Shown: positions 8,374-17,217 of the stretch, one piece after another
Layout: each line of letters starts with the position of its first letter
Position numbering within the stretch: the first letter of the stretch is position 1
From: Streptomyces narbonensis
GTDB taxonomy: Bacteria > Actinomycetota > Actinomycetes > Streptomycetales > Streptomycetaceae
Assembly: GCF_014649015.1 (NCBI RefSeq)
Contig: NZ_BMSF01000001.1
Span: 682,001 to 746,000, forward strand
Length of the DNA: 64,000 nucleotides
Direction of reading: 5' to 3'
Translations under genes and position numbers: made by a program
The notes under the pieces: generated by a model
Database searches by the model: none
What the model saw: the letters and a program-made list of their open reading frames with translations, nothing else
What the model was told of the DNA's origin: nothing

Positions 8374-9087
8374 ATGCGTATCCAGCGGGCGGCCGAGCGG
8401 TACCCCGGGGGCGACCCGGCGGCCGGGATCGAGACCCGGCACGCCCTCTCCTTCGGTTCCTCCTACGACCCGGACAACCTCCGCTTCGGCGCGGTCCTCG
8501 CCTGCAACGAGGAGCGGCTCGCGCCCGGCGCGGGCTTCGACGAGCACCCGCACAGCCACACCGAGATCGTCACCTGGGTCGTCGAGGGCGAGCTCACCCA
8601 CCACGACACGGCCGGTCACACCACCGTCGTCCGCCCCGGCGACCTCCAGCGGCTCGGCTCCGCCGGGGGCGTCCGGCACGTCGAACGCAACGACGCCGCC
8701 GTCCCCCTGGTCTTCGTGCAGATGTGGCTCGCGCCGCTGGTGCCGGGCGGGGACCCGTCGTACGAGGTGGTCCGCGGTCTCGACGGGCCGTACGACCTGC
8801 CGGCGGCGGACGCGCGGCTGCACGTCCTGCGTCCGGCGGCGGGCGAGCGCACCGCCGTACCGGCCGCCGACTTCGCGTACGTCCACGTCGTACGCGGCAC
8901 GGTCCGGCTCGACGACGACGGCATCAGCACCGGCACCGGCACCGGCACCGGCACCAGTACCGGCGTCGAGCTCGGCCCCGGTGACGCGGCCCGGCTCACC
9001 GGTGCCGAGGGAGGCACGCTCGTCGCCACGACCGGTGCGGAGGTCCTGGTCTGGGAGATGCGGGACCCGCGCAAGGGCCTGGGCTGA
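8374..9087 (+). CDS. Pirin family protein
   Basis: A bicupin of the pirin family, 237 residues from ATG 8374 (GTG 8371 is possible). No Shine-Dalgarno is visible, and GGATAC lies at about -10, so the mRNA may be leaderless. The N-terminal cupin has the metal-binding pattern DEHPHSHTEIVTWVVEGE, and the PGDLQRLGSAGGVRHVE segment is typical. Pirins are metal-dependent proteins, some with quercetinase activity; the role here is unknown. The C-terminal cupin carries a Thr-Gly microrepeat at 8929-8964. The stop is 13 bp from the convergent L,D-transpeptidase gene. Confidence 0.88.
   Translation: MRIQRAAERYPGGDPAAGIETRHALSFGSSYDPDNLRFGAVLACNEERLAPGAGFDEHPHSHTEIVTWVVEGELTHHDTAGHTTVVRPGDLQRLGSAGGVRHVERNDAAVPLVFVQMWLAPLVPGGDPSYEVVRGLDGPYDLPAADARLHVLRPAAGERTAVPAADFAYVHVVRGTVRLDDDGISTGTGTGTGTSTGVELGPGDAARLTGAEGGTLVATTGAEVLVWEMRDPRKGLG
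8929..8964 (+). repeat. Hexanucleotide ACCGGC repeat inside the pirin gene
   Basis: Six tandem units (one reads ACCAGT) encode alternating Thr-Gly in a surface-loop position. The unit length keeps the frame, so copy-number change would only lengthen the loop. Confidence 0.85.
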
Positions 9088-9100
9088 CCGGGCCGGTCCT

Positions 9101-10279
9101 TCAGGCGAGCGCGCTCTTCGCCTTCCACTGCGCCCAGCTCAGGTTCCACGCCCCGTAGCCGTTGCCCTCCGCGACCGTGCCCTTGGTGTCGCGGCCGGTG
9201 ATCTCGAAGGGGTCCCCGACGTTCACCGAGGCGTAGAACGACGAGGCGTTCTCGTCGCTCATGCCGATGCAGCCGGAGCTCTTGTTGGCCTTGCCGAAGT
9301 ACGCCGCGTTCCACGGGGCCGCGTGCGCGTACATGCCCGACCAGGTCAGCCGCATCGAGTAGTCGACCATCTTGTCGTAGGCGTCGCCGAGGCCCACCGT
9401 CTCCGAGTTCATGTTGATGGTGCCCTCCTTCGCCATCAGGACGGCCGTGCCCCGCCAGGAGCGCTTGTCGCCGCCGGGGGTGCCGCCGGAGACCGGGATC
9501 GTGCGCACCGCGCGCCCGTCGCGCTCCAGCGTCAGCTTCTGCCGGTCCAGGTCGACCTTGACGACCTGCGCGGCGCCGACGGTGAAGCCGGTGCGGTAGT
9601 CCCGTACGAACCAGCCGCCTCCCGAGTCGGTGCCGTCGAGGTCCGCTTCGAGGGTGACCTTCGTACCGGGCTTCCAGTAGGTCCTGGGCCGCCAGTCCGC
9701 CCGGTCGCGGCCCGAGTAGTCCTTCACCCAGCCCCAGGACCCCTCGGTGGAGTTCGAGGTGGTGACCTTCAACTGCCGCTCCACGTCCGCCTTCTTCGTC
9801 ACCGGCAGGTCGAAGACGATCGACAGCGGGTGCCCGATGCCCACCGTCGTGTTCTTGCCGGGCGCCAGGGTCAGCTTGTTCACCGCCTTCGGCTCCGGCG
9901 TCACGAAGGAGGACCGGGTCGTCGACTCCTTGCCGTCGGCGGTACGGGAGGTCACCTCCACCGTGTACGAGGCGCCCGGCACCGCCTTGCGGTCCGACGT
10001 CCAGCTCGTGCCCCCCGCGCCCGTACGGCCGGCGAGGACCCCGCCCTCCGCGTCGGAGACCTTCACCGCCGCGAGCGTGCCGCCCGCCGCGGTCACCGAG
10101 ACGGGCCGGCCGGCCGCCGGGTCCACGACCGTCACCTTCGCCGGGGACGCGCCCGACGAGGCGGCACCCGACGACGGGCCGGCGCCCGGGCCGCTCGCCG
10201 CCTGGGCGGAACAGGCGGTGAGCGAGACGCCCAGCGCGACGGCCACGAGGACGGAACGGGGCGTGCGTATCGGCAGCAC
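9101..10279 (-). CDS. L,D-transpeptidase lipoprotein (YkuD domain, Ig-like domains)
   Basis: The enzyme class makes 3-3 cross-links in peptidoglycan. The start is GTG 10279, with GGAGG at ideal spacing, giving 392 residues. A signal peptide ends in a lipobox (VSLTAC). Two Ig-like domains (about 50-240) precede a C-terminal YkuD domain. The catalytic region has a His (MYAHAAPWN) followed by Cys in KSSGCIGM; the canonical motif has SHGC, so the residue before Gly-Cys is Ser rather than His. The longer frame upstream of 10279 is not supported by a ribosome site. Confidence 0.9.
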   Translation of the reverse strand: MLPIRTPRSVLVAVALGVSLTACSAQAASGPGAGPSSGAASSGASPAKVTVVDPAAGRPVSVTAAGGTLAAVKVSDAEGGVLAGRTGAGGTSWTSDRKAVPGASYTVEVTSRTADGKESTTRSSFVTPEPKAVNKLTLAPGKNTTVGIGHPLSIVFDLPVTKKADVERQLKVTTSNSTEGSWGWVKDYSGRDRADWRPRTYWKPGTKVTLEADLDGTDSGGGWFVRDYRTGFTVGAAQVVKVDLDRQKLTLERDGRAVRTIPVSGGTPGGDKRSWRGTAVLMAKEGTINMNSETVGLGDAYDKMVDYSMRLTWSGMYAHAAPWNAAYFGKANKSSGCIGMSDENASSFYASVNVGDPFEITGRDTKGTVAEGNGYGAWNLSWAQWKAKSALA

Positions 10280-10485
10280 GGAAGACCTCCGCGGTGAGGG
10301 AAGAAGGTGGGATGTTCCGGACTGTAGGCCGACCGGCCGTCCCACGGGCCGCCGGAGGCCCGTATGACGAGGGCTGAGGCGGAACGGTCATCGTCCGGTC
10401 ACAATGACCGAGCGCTTCCGTCGAATTCGGCTGTGAGCCTGCTGTGCGCCCCACCACCGAGGGGCGGAACCAGGAGGCTCCCGTT

Positions 10486-11676
10486 GTGTCAGCGCTGCTC
10501 GTGACGGCCGCACCCACCGACCGCCGTGCCCCCGCGGGCCCGGTCAGGCTCGGACCCGTGACACCCGAGACGTACCGCGCGTTCCTCGCCTCCCGCGCCA
10601 CGGGCGCGGACGGGCCCAGCTTCCTCCAGCTGCCCTCCTGGGCACAGGTCAAGGACGGCTGGACCCACCAACTGCTCGGCTGGGGGCCGGAGTCCGGCGA
10701 GCTCACCGGCGTCGCCCTCGTCCTGCTCCGCGCCTTCCCCGGCACCCGCAAGTACTTCGCCTACCTCCCCGAAGGGCCCGTCGCCGACTGGTCGGACCCC
10801 GACCTGGACGGCTGGCTCTCCCCGCTCCTCGGCCACCTCCGCGCCTCCGGCGTCTTCGCCGTGCGCATGGGCCCGGGCCCCGCCTACCGCCGCTGGAGCG
10901 CCGCCACCGCCAAGGCCGCCACCGGTCCCGGCCGCCGCCTCGCCGACGTCCTCGCCGACGAGGTCGACCCGCTCGGCACCGTCGTCGCCGAGCGCCTGCG
11001 CGCCCGCGGCTGGCGCAAGTGCGGCGGCGACTCCGAGGACGGCGCCGACGCCCAGCCCCGCCACGTCTTCCAGGTCCCGCTCGCCGGCCGTTCCACCGAC
11101 GACCTCTGGTCCGGCCTCAACCAGGAGTGGCGGCGCAACGTCCGCAAGGCCGGCAAGTCCGGCGTCGAGATCACCATCGGCTCCGCCGCCGACCTGCCCG
11201 AGTTCTACCGGCTGCTCCGCATCACCGAGGAGCGTGACGGCTTCCGCCTCGGCCGCTCCCTCGCCTACTACGAGCGCCAGTACGCCGTCCTCAACGCCGA
11301 ACAGCCCGGCCGGATGCGGCTCTACCTCGCCCGCCACGAGGGCGAGATCCTCGCCGCCCACACCATGGTGACCGTCGGCGCCCGCGTCTGGTACCAGACC
11401 GGCGCCTCCGCCGACCACCGCCGCGAGGTCCGCCCCTCCAACGCCCTCCAGTGGCGCATGATGCTCGACGCCCACGCCCTCGGCGCCGCCGTCTACGACC
11501 TCCGCGGGGTACCCTCCACCCTCGATCCGGGCGACCGCGCCCACGGGCTCCTGCGCTGGAAGCTCGGCACGGGCGGACAGGTCGTCGAGACGCTGGGGGA
11601 GTGGGAGATTCCGATGCAGGGCACGACCAACGGGGCGCTGTTCCGCGCCTTCCAGGCATATCTGGCCCGCCGATGA
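10486..11676 (+). CDS. FemX/FemAB-type peptidoglycan bridge formation protein
   Basis: 396 residues from GTG 10486, with GGAGG upstream. Fem-family features are seen: a GNAT-like fold with NQEWRRNVRKAGKSGVEI in the middle, a RITEERDGF segment and a C-terminal GLLRWKLGTGGQVVE. These enzymes add amino acids from aminoacyl-tRNA to lipid II or related precursors. The murJ gene begins inside its stop codon (ATGA overlap), so the branching enzyme and the lipid II flippase are probably co-translated. Confidence 0.88.
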   Translation: MSALLVTAAPTDRRAPAGPVRLGPVTPETYRAFLASRATGADGPSFLQLPSWAQVKDGWTHQLLGWGPESGELTGVALVLLRAFPGTRKYFAYLPEGPVADWSDPDLDGWLSPLLGHLRASGVFAVRMGPGPAYRRWSAATAKAATGPGRRLADVLADEVDPLGTVVAERLRARGWRKCGGDSEDGADAQPRHVFQVPLAGRSTDDLWSGLNQEWRRNVRKAGKSGVEITIGSAADLPEFYRLLRITEERDGFRLGRSLAYYERQYAVLNAEQPGRMRLYLARHEGEILAAHTMVTVGARVWYQTGASADHRREVRPSNALQWRMMLDAHALGAAVYDLRGVPSTLDPGDRAHGLLRWKLGTGGQVVETLGEWEIPMQGTTNGALFRAFQAYLARR

Positions 11677-13355
11677 CGGCGACGCTCACCGAACCCGCCG
11701 TACCGAAGAAGGCGGCCGCGCCCTCCGCGCTCCGCAGCGGCGCGTTCATGGCGGCGGGCTCGCTCGTCTCCCGTGCCACCGGCTTCGTCCGGGCCGCCGT
11801 CGTCGCCGCCGCGCTGGGCGCGGGCCTCGTCGCCGACGGCTACGCGGTGGGCAACTCCGTCCCCACCATCATCTACACGCTGCTCCTCGGCGGTGCCCTC
11901 AACGCCGTCTTCGTGCCCGAGCTGGTCAAGGCCGCGAAGGAGCACGAGGACGGCGGCGTCGCCTACACCGACCGGCTCCTCACCCTCTGCGCGCTCGCCC
12001 TCACCGCCCTCACGGCCGCCGCCGTGTTCGCCGCGCCGCTGATCGTCGACACGTACACCGACTATGCGGGCGAGCAGCGGGAGATGACGGTCGCGTTCGC
12101 GCGCGCGTGCCTGCCGCAGATCTTCTTCCTCGGGCTCTTCACCCTGCTCGGCCAGGTCCTCAACGCCCGGGGCCGCTTCGGCGCCATGATGTGGACTCCC
12201 GTCCTCAACAACGTGGTCGTCGTCGCCGTCTTCGGCCTCTTCCTCGTCGTCGGCGACGGAGGGGAACTCACCCCCGGCGAGACCGCGCTCCTCGGCTGGG
12301 GCACCACCGCCGGCATCGCCCTCCAGGCCCTCGCCCTCCTGCCCTCGCTGCGCGCCGCCGGCTTCCGCTGGCGCCCGCGCCTCGACTTCCGCGGCAGCGG
12401 CCTCGCCGCGCCGCTGCGCTCGGCGGGCTGGCTGGTGCTGCTCGTCCTCACCAACCAGGGCGCGTACTGGGTGACCACCTGGCTCGCCACCTCCTCGGGC
12501 ACCGAGACCCCCGGCGGCTCGGGCCTCGCCGGATACAACAACGCCTATCTGCTGTGGGCCGTCCCGCACGGCATCGTCACCGTCTCCCTCGTCACCGCGC
12601 TGCTGCCCCGGATGAGCGCCGCCGCCGCCGACGGCGACCTCGCGGGCGTCCGCCGGGACGTCGCCTACGCGCAGCGGACCAGCGCGGCGGCCGTCGTCCC
12701 GGCAGCCTGCGCGCTCCTCGCCCTCGCCGTGCCGCTGATGACCGTGGTCTTCGGGTACGGGGAGACCGGCGCCGACGACGTCCGGGCGATGTCCTGGATC
12801 CTGATGGCCTTCGCGCCCGGCCTCGTCGCCCTCTCCGGCCAGTACGTGTGCACCCGCGCCTTCTACGCCCTGCGCGACACCCGTACGCCCTTCTTCCTCA
12901 ACCTGGTGATCGCCGGGCTCAACGCCGGGCTGTCCCTCGCCGCGTACCACTACCTCCCGGCCCACTGGGCCGTCGCGGGCATGGCCGCGGCCTACTCGCT
13001 CGCCCTGTGGGCGGGCTGGGCCCTCACCGCGTACGTCCTCGGGCGCAGGCTGCGGGGCGCCTCGGCAGGGGCCACCCCCGGGGAGAGCGGCGGCGACGGC
13101 AGGAGGAGCGGCGACCGCGACGGCGCGGGCTCCGCGCTCGTGCGGCTCCTCGTCGCAGCCGTGCCCGCCGCCGGATACGGCCTCCTCGTCGCCGACCTGA
13201 CCGGCGAGGCCGGCTCCGTCGTCGCCGGTCTCGCCGGCGGTCTCGCCGTCCTCGGCGTCTTCGCCCTGCTCGCCCGCCCCCTCCGCCTCGTCGAGGTGCA
13301 GGCCCTCCTCGCCACCGGCACCACCCGCCTCCGCGCCCTCGGGCGCCGGGCGTGA
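11673..13355 (+). CDS. murJ: Lipid II flippase MurJ
   Basis: 560 residues, starting at ATG 11673, which overlaps the femX-like stop. The protein has about 14 membrane helices and belongs to the MVF/MurJ branch of the MOP superfamily. The N-terminal signature (SGAFMAAGSLVSRATGFVR, GNSVPTIIYTLLLGGALNAV) is clear. MurJ moves lipid-linked peptidoglycan precursors across the membrane. A basic cytoplasmic loop and two extra helices lie at the C-terminus. The response regulator gene follows after 49 bp. Confidence 0.92.
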   Translation: MTATLTEPAVPKKAAAPSALRSGAFMAAGSLVSRATGFVRAAVVAAALGAGLVADGYAVGNSVPTIIYTLLLGGALNAVFVPELVKAAKEHEDGGVAYTDRLLTLCALALTALTAAAVFAAPLIVDTYTDYAGEQREMTVAFARACLPQIFFLGLFTLLGQVLNARGRFGAMMWTPVLNNVVVVAVFGLFLVVGDGGELTPGETALLGWGTTAGIALQALALLPSLRAAGFRWRPRLDFRGSGLAAPLRSAGWLVLLVLTNQGAYWVTTWLATSSGTETPGGSGLAGYNNAYLLWAVPHGIVTVSLVTALLPRMSAAAADGDLAGVRRDVAYAQRTSAAAVVPAACALLALAVPLMTVVFGYGETGADDVRAMSWILMAFAPGLVALSGQYVCTRAFYALRDTRTPFFLNLVIAGLNAGLSLAAYHYLPAHWAVAGMAAAYSLALWAGWALTAYVLGRRLRGASAGATPGESGGDGRRSGDRDGAGSALVRLLVAAVPAAGYGLLVADLTGEAGSVVAGLAGGLAVLGVFALLARPLRLVEVQALLATGTTRLRALGRRA

Positions 13356-13404
13356 CCCGCCGCCCCCTCCGGGGGCGTCCGAACGACCCTGGGATACTCC
13401 ACAG

Positions 13405-14088
13405 ATGCCCCGCGTGCTCCTCATAGAAGACGACCCCTCCGTCCGCGAGGGCGTCGAACTCGGGCTGCGCCGCCGGGGACACGAGGTGCGGACCGCGGCC
13501 ACCGGGGAGGCCGGACTCGCGGCCCTCGGGGAGTTCCGGCCCGACCTGCTCCTCCTCGACCTGATGCTCCCCGGCATGAACGGCGTCCAGGTCTGCCACC
13601 GGGTCCGGGAGAGCAGCCAGCTCCCGATCATCATGCTCACCGCCCGCGGCGACGACTTCGACGTCGTCATCGGCCTGGAGGCCGGCGCCGACGACTACAT
13701 CGTCAAGCCCGCCCGCACCGAGGTCATCGAGGCCCGCATCCGGGCCGTGCTGCGGCGCATCGAGGAGCCCGGCGCGGGCCGCCCGGGCGTCGAGTTCCAC
13801 GGGCAGCTCGCCGTCGACCGGGCCGGACTCACGGTCGCCAAGGCGGGCGAGCGGCTCGCCCTCGCCCCCTCCGAGCTGAAGCTGCTGCTCCACCTCACCG
13901 CCGCCCCCGAGCAGGTCTTCAGCCGGCAGCAGCTCCTCGAACACGTCTGGGAGCACAGCTACCACGGCGACGCCCGGCTGGTCGACGCCTGTGTCCGGCG
14001 CCTGCGCAACAAGATCGAGGACACCCCCGGCGAACCCCGCTACATCCAGACCCTGCGCGGCTTCGGCTACCGCTTCGGACCGCTGTGA
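13405..14088 (+). CDS. OmpR/PhoB-family response regulator
   Basis: 227 residues from ATG 13405. A receiver domain with phosphorylatable Asp52 (LLLDLMLPG) and the Lys of YIVKP is followed by a winged-helix DNA-binding domain ending YIQTLRGFGYRFG. The kinase gene starts at a GTG that overlaps its stop. Response regulator, kinase and lipoprotein form a tightly overlapping operon, like MtrA-MtrB-LpqB. The location next to murJ suggests an envelope role, which is inference. Confidence 0.92.
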   Translation: MPRVLLIEDDPSVREGVELGLRRRGHEVRTAATGEAGLAALGEFRPDLLLLDLMLPGMNGVQVCHRVRESSQLPIIMLTARGDDFDVVIGLEAGADDYIVKPARTEVIEARIRAVLRRIEEPGAGRPGVEFHGQLAVDRAGLTVAKAGERLALAPSELKLLLHLTAAPEQVFSRQQLLEHVWEHSYHGDARLVDACVRRLRNKIEDTPGEPRYIQTLRGFGYRFGPL

Positions 14089-15626
14089 GGACCTGTACGG
14101 CCCCCGAGCCGGCCCCCGAGACGGCGGGGGAGACGGCCGCCGGGGCGGACACGCAGGCGGAGACCCGGAAGCGCAGGTCCCGGCGCCCGCGCCGACGCCC
14201 CTTCGGCCTGCGTACCCGGCTCGTCCTGGCGTTCCTGCTCGTCGCCGCCGTCGGCTGCGGCACCACCGCCGCCCTGACCTACCGGGCCGCCCGCAACGCC
14301 ATCCTGGAACAGGCCCAGAACACCGCCCTCTCCGCCTTCCGCGAGCAGGTCCAGGGCCTCAACATCGCCCTGCCCCCCTCGGCCGATTTCCTGGGGGACC
14401 AGGTCCGACGGATCGCCCGTCAGGGCAAGCCCCGCACCTGGCGCGTCTACGCCGAGTACGGCGACGTCCGGGTCTCCTCCACCGACCGCCCGACCTCCTC
14501 CGTCATCACCCCCGAGCTGAGGGCCCGGGCCCACGCGAACGCCGAATCGCCGCACGGCAGCTTCCAGCGGGTCGTCAAGAACGGCACCCCGTACCTGACC
14601 ATGGCCGTCCCCGCCCTCTTCCACGTCTTCACGGCAGAGGACGCGGCGCGGCCCACCGGGCTCGTCCTCTACGCGGTCATGGAGCTCGACGAGGAGGAGG
14701 CCAACGTCGAGGCCATGGTCACCGCCGCCCGCGACGGGGCACTCCCCGCCCTCGCCGTCGCCCTGATCCCCGCGCTCATCGCGTCGCGCGGTGTGCTGCG
14801 CCCCGTGCGGGAACTGGGCATCGCCGCCCACAACATGGGCCGCGGCCGGCTCGACACCCGGATCCACGCCAAGGGCAGCGACGAACTCTCCGACCTCGCG
14901 CGGACGTTCAACGAGTCCGCCGCCGAGCTCGAACGGTCCGTCGCCGAACTCCGCCGCGCCGAGGCCCGCGCCCGCCGCTTCGCCTCCGACGTCTCGCACG
15001 AACTGCGCACCCCGCTCGCCGGCATGCTCGCCGTCACCGAGGTCCTCGACGAGGACGCCGCCGCCGGGACGCTCGACAGCGACACCGCCCGGGCCGTCCG
15101 GCTGGTCAGCGCCGAGACCGGCCGGCTCGCCGTCCTCGTGGAGGACCTGATGGAGATCTCCCGCTTCGACGCGCGAGCCGCCGAGCTCCACACGGACGAG
15201 GTCGACGTCGCCGACTGCGTCCGCAAGACGCTCCAGAACCGGCACTGGACCGACCCCGAGTCCGTCGTGCCGTACTTCACCCCGGGCATCAGGGCCCGGC
15301 TCGACCCGCGCCGCTTCGACGTCGTCGTCGCCAACCTCGTCGGGAACGCCCTGCGGCACGGCGGGGCGCCGGTGACCGTCCGGGTGTACGAGGAGGGGGA
15401 CCGCTTCGTGACGGAGGTCGCCGACCGGGGGCCGGGCATCCACCCGGACGTCCTGCCGCACGTCTTCGACCGCTTCTACAAGGCGGACCCGGCGCGGACG
15501 CGCTCGGCGGGCAGCGGGCTCGGCCTCGCCATCACCCTGGAGAACGTCCGGCTGCACGGCGGCACCGTGGAGGCCGGCAACCGTCCGGAGGGCGGCGCCG
15601 TCTTCACGGTGCGGATGCCGCTGTGA
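14085..15626 (+). CDS. Sensor histidine kinase (HisKA/HATPase_c)
   Basis: 513 residues from GTG 14085, overlapping the regulator stop by 4 nt. After an Arg-rich cytoplasmic start come a helix at about 43-66, an extracellular sensor of about 155 residues, and a second helix near 220. A HAMP segment, the H-box with His305 (SDVSHELRTPLAG), an N-box (NLVGNALRHG) and G-boxes (DRGPGIHPD, GSGLGLAI) follow. The partner is the upstream regulator. The C-terminal catalytic part resembles MtrB. Confidence 0.92.
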   Translation: MRTCTAPEPAPETAGETAAGADTQAETRKRRSRRPRRRPFGLRTRLVLAFLLVAAVGCGTTAALTYRAARNAILEQAQNTALSAFREQVQGLNIALPPSADFLGDQVRRIARQGKPRTWRVYAEYGDVRVSSTDRPTSSVITPELRARAHANAESPHGSFQRVVKNGTPYLTMAVPALFHVFTAEDAARPTGLVLYAVMELDEEEANVEAMVTAARDGALPALAVALIPALIASRGVLRPVRELGIAAHNMGRGRLDTRIHAKGSDELSDLARTFNESAAELERSVAELRRAEARARRFASDVSHELRTPLAGMLAVTEVLDEDAAAGTLDSDTARAVRLVSAETGRLAVLVEDLMEISRFDARAAELHTDEVDVADCVRKTLQNRHWTDPESVVPYFTPGIRARLDPRRFDVVVANLVGNALRHGGAPVTVRVYEEGDRFVTEVADRGPGIHPDVLPHVFDRFYKADPARTRSAGSGLGLAITLENVRLHGGTVEAGNRPEGGAVFTVRMPL

Positions 15627-16285
15627 CCCGCCGCTCGGCCGCCGCCGCTCTCCGCCGCCGGGCCGCCGCCGCGACCGGCCGCCGGGCCGCCGCCGTGGCT
15701 CTGGCCGGGCTCCTGCCGCTGGTGGCCGCCTGCGGGATCCAGGGGAGCGACGTCGTCGAGGCGGGCGGCGCCCCGACCGTCCTGGTCGCGCCGAACCCCG
15801 AGTCCCGGATGATGCTGTACTTCGTCGGCCCGGACGGCCGCTCCATGCCGGTGGCCCGCGACGTCGGGTTCGGGAGCTCCGACAACCCCTTCGGGCCGGA
15901 CTACGTCCTGGGCAGCGGGGACGGCCACGAGACCGCTCCCCCCGACAAGGCCCTCCTGGCCGAGAGGGGGGCCGCCGGCGACAAGGCGCTCGCCGCGCTC
16001 CTCGCCGGACCGAACGACGCCGAGACCGCAGCGGGTCTGACCACCGGTCTCCCGTCCGGCCTGGCCGCCCCGCACGTCACGGAGGACAAGCCCGCCGGCA
16101 CCGAGGGCCGCCGGCTGCTGCGCGCGCGGGCCCCGTTCCCGGTCACGGGCCTGTCGGAGACGGCCGTGCGCCAGCTCGTGTGCACGACCGTCTACGCGCA
16201 GGACCGGTTCGGCCTGGCCGAGGTCGTCCTCATCGGCCCCGACGGCGCCCTGCCCGCGGCCACCTGCGACGACGACACCGACTGA
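15623..16285 (+). CDS. Putative lipoprotein, GerMN-like, third gene of a two-component operon
   Basis: 220 residues from GTG 15623, overlapping the kinase stop. An Arg/Ala-rich signal peptide ends in a lipobox (LVAACGI). The middle region (KALAALLAGPNDAETAAGLTTG) resembles the GerMN domain of LpqB, the lipoprotein partner of MtrAB, but the protein is much shorter and lacks the LpqB propeller. It probably modulates the kinase at the outer membrane face; that role is inference. Confidence 0.75.
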   Translation: MTRRSAAAALRRRAAAATGRRAAAVALAGLLPLVAACGIQGSDVVEAGGAPTVLVAPNPESRMMLYFVGPDGRSMPVARDVGFGSSDNPFGPDYVLGSGDGHETAPPDKALLAERGAAGDKALAALLAGPNDAETAAGLTTGLPSGLAAPHVTEDKPAGTEGRRLLRARAPFPVTGLSETAVRQLVCTTVYAQDRFGLAEVVLIGPDGALPAATCDDDTD

Positions 16286-16290
16286 GGAGC

Positions 16291-16335
16291 GCCGCCCAGG
16301 TAGGCGGGCGCCCAGGTCGGGCCGCTCCCAGGTCA
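16291..16335. repeat. 16-bp tandem repeat ending on a stop codon
   Basis: CCCAGG recurs at 16295, 16311 and 16327, an exact 16-bp period. The last copy contains the TCA (16333-16335) that is the stop codon of the minus-strand serine hydrolase. It fills the convergent gap. Confidence 0.75.
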
Positions 16336-17166
16336 GGCGGCGCGCAGCTCCGCGAGGACCGCGTCCGTGAACGGCGGCCAGGCCTCGACCGCCCACGCCC
16401 CGAAAGGCCGGTCGGTCAGCGCCACGCACGCGGCGCGCGCGTCCGGGTCGATCCACAGGAAGGTCCCCGACTGCCCGAAGTGCCCGAAGGTGCGCGGCGA
16501 GGACGTGGCGCCCGTCCAGTGCGGGGACTTGCCGTCGCGGATCTCGAAGCCGAGACCCCAGTCGTTCGGCCGCTGGTGCCCGTAACCGGGCAGGATGCCG
16601 GTCAGACCGGGGTACGTGACGGTCATCGCGTCGAGGACGGTCCGGGCGTCGAGCAGCCGCGGCGCCTGCACCTCGGCGGCGAACCGCACCAGGTCGTCGA
16701 CGGTCGAGACGCCGTCCTTGGCGGGCGAGCCCTCCAGGCTCGTCGAGGCCATGCCGAGCGGTTCCAGGACCGCCTGGTGCAGATACTCGGCGAACGGGAT
16801 GTCGGTCGCCTTGGCGACGTGGTCGCCGAGCGCCTCGAAACCGGTGTTGGAGTAGATCCGGCGGGCGCCGGGCGCCGCCATGACCCGGTTCTCGTCGAAC
16901 GCGAGCCCAGAGGTGTGCGCGAGCAGGTGGCGGACCGTCGCGCCCTCGGGCCCGGCCGGCTCGTCGAGGTCGATCGCCCCCTCCTCGTACGCGACGAGGA
17001 CGGCGTAGGCCGCGAGCGGCTTGGTGACGGAGGCGAGCGGGAAGCGCTGCCCGGTGGGGCCGTACGACCCGGCCAGGGTGCCGTCCGCACGGACGACTGC
17101 GGCGGCCGCCGTGGGGACGGGCCAGTTCTCGATCGACGCCAGGCTCGGCACGCTGCTGCTCTGCAT
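16333..17166 (-). CDS. Serine hydrolase (beta-lactamase/DD-peptidase-like)
   Basis: 277 residues from ATG 17166. The penicillin-recognising serine hydrolase motifs are present: SxxK at Ser46-Lys49 (PLASVTKP) and YSN at 105-107 (RRIYSNTG). No signal peptide is seen, so it is probably cytoplasmic and may be an esterase or peptidase rather than a true beta-lactamase. It is divergent from the merR gene, with 51 bp between starts. Confidence 0.88.
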   Translation of the reverse strand: MQSSSVPSLASIENWPVPTAAAAVVRADGTLAGSYGPTGQRFPLASVTKPLAAYAVLVAYEEGAIDLDEPAGPEGATVRHLLAHTSGLAFDENRVMAAPGARRIYSNTGFEALGDHVAKATDIPFAEYLHQAVLEPLGMASTSLEGSPAKDGVSTVDDLVRFAAEVQAPRLLDARTVLDAMTVTYPGLTGILPGYGHQRPNDWGLGFEIRDGKSPHWTGATSSPRTFGHFGQSGTFLWIDPDARAACVALTDRPFGAWAVEAWPPFTDAVLAELRAA

Positions 17167-17180
17167 GGGGCCGAGCCTAC

Positions 17181-17211
17181 TTGCTTCGAGTGCACTCCAA
17201 CGTTTTAGCGT
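17181..17211 (+). promoter_or_regulatory. MerR-type promoter with 19-bp spacer
   Basis: TTGCTT (17181-17186) and TAGCGT (17206-17211) are separated by 19 bp, the over-long spacer typical of MerR-controlled promoters. The perfect palindrome GAGTGCACTC (17188-17197) lies in the spacer. The merR start codon is 6 nt after the -10, so the transcript may be leaderless. Autoregulation of the merR-reductase pair is inferred. Confidence 0.7.
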
Positions 17212-17217
17212 GGAGTC

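Noticed and set aside
13405..16285. The true MtrA-MtrB-LpqB system
   Set aside because: The lipoprotein is only 220 residues with no propeller domain, so this is a look-alike paralogue rather than MtrAB-LpqB itself.
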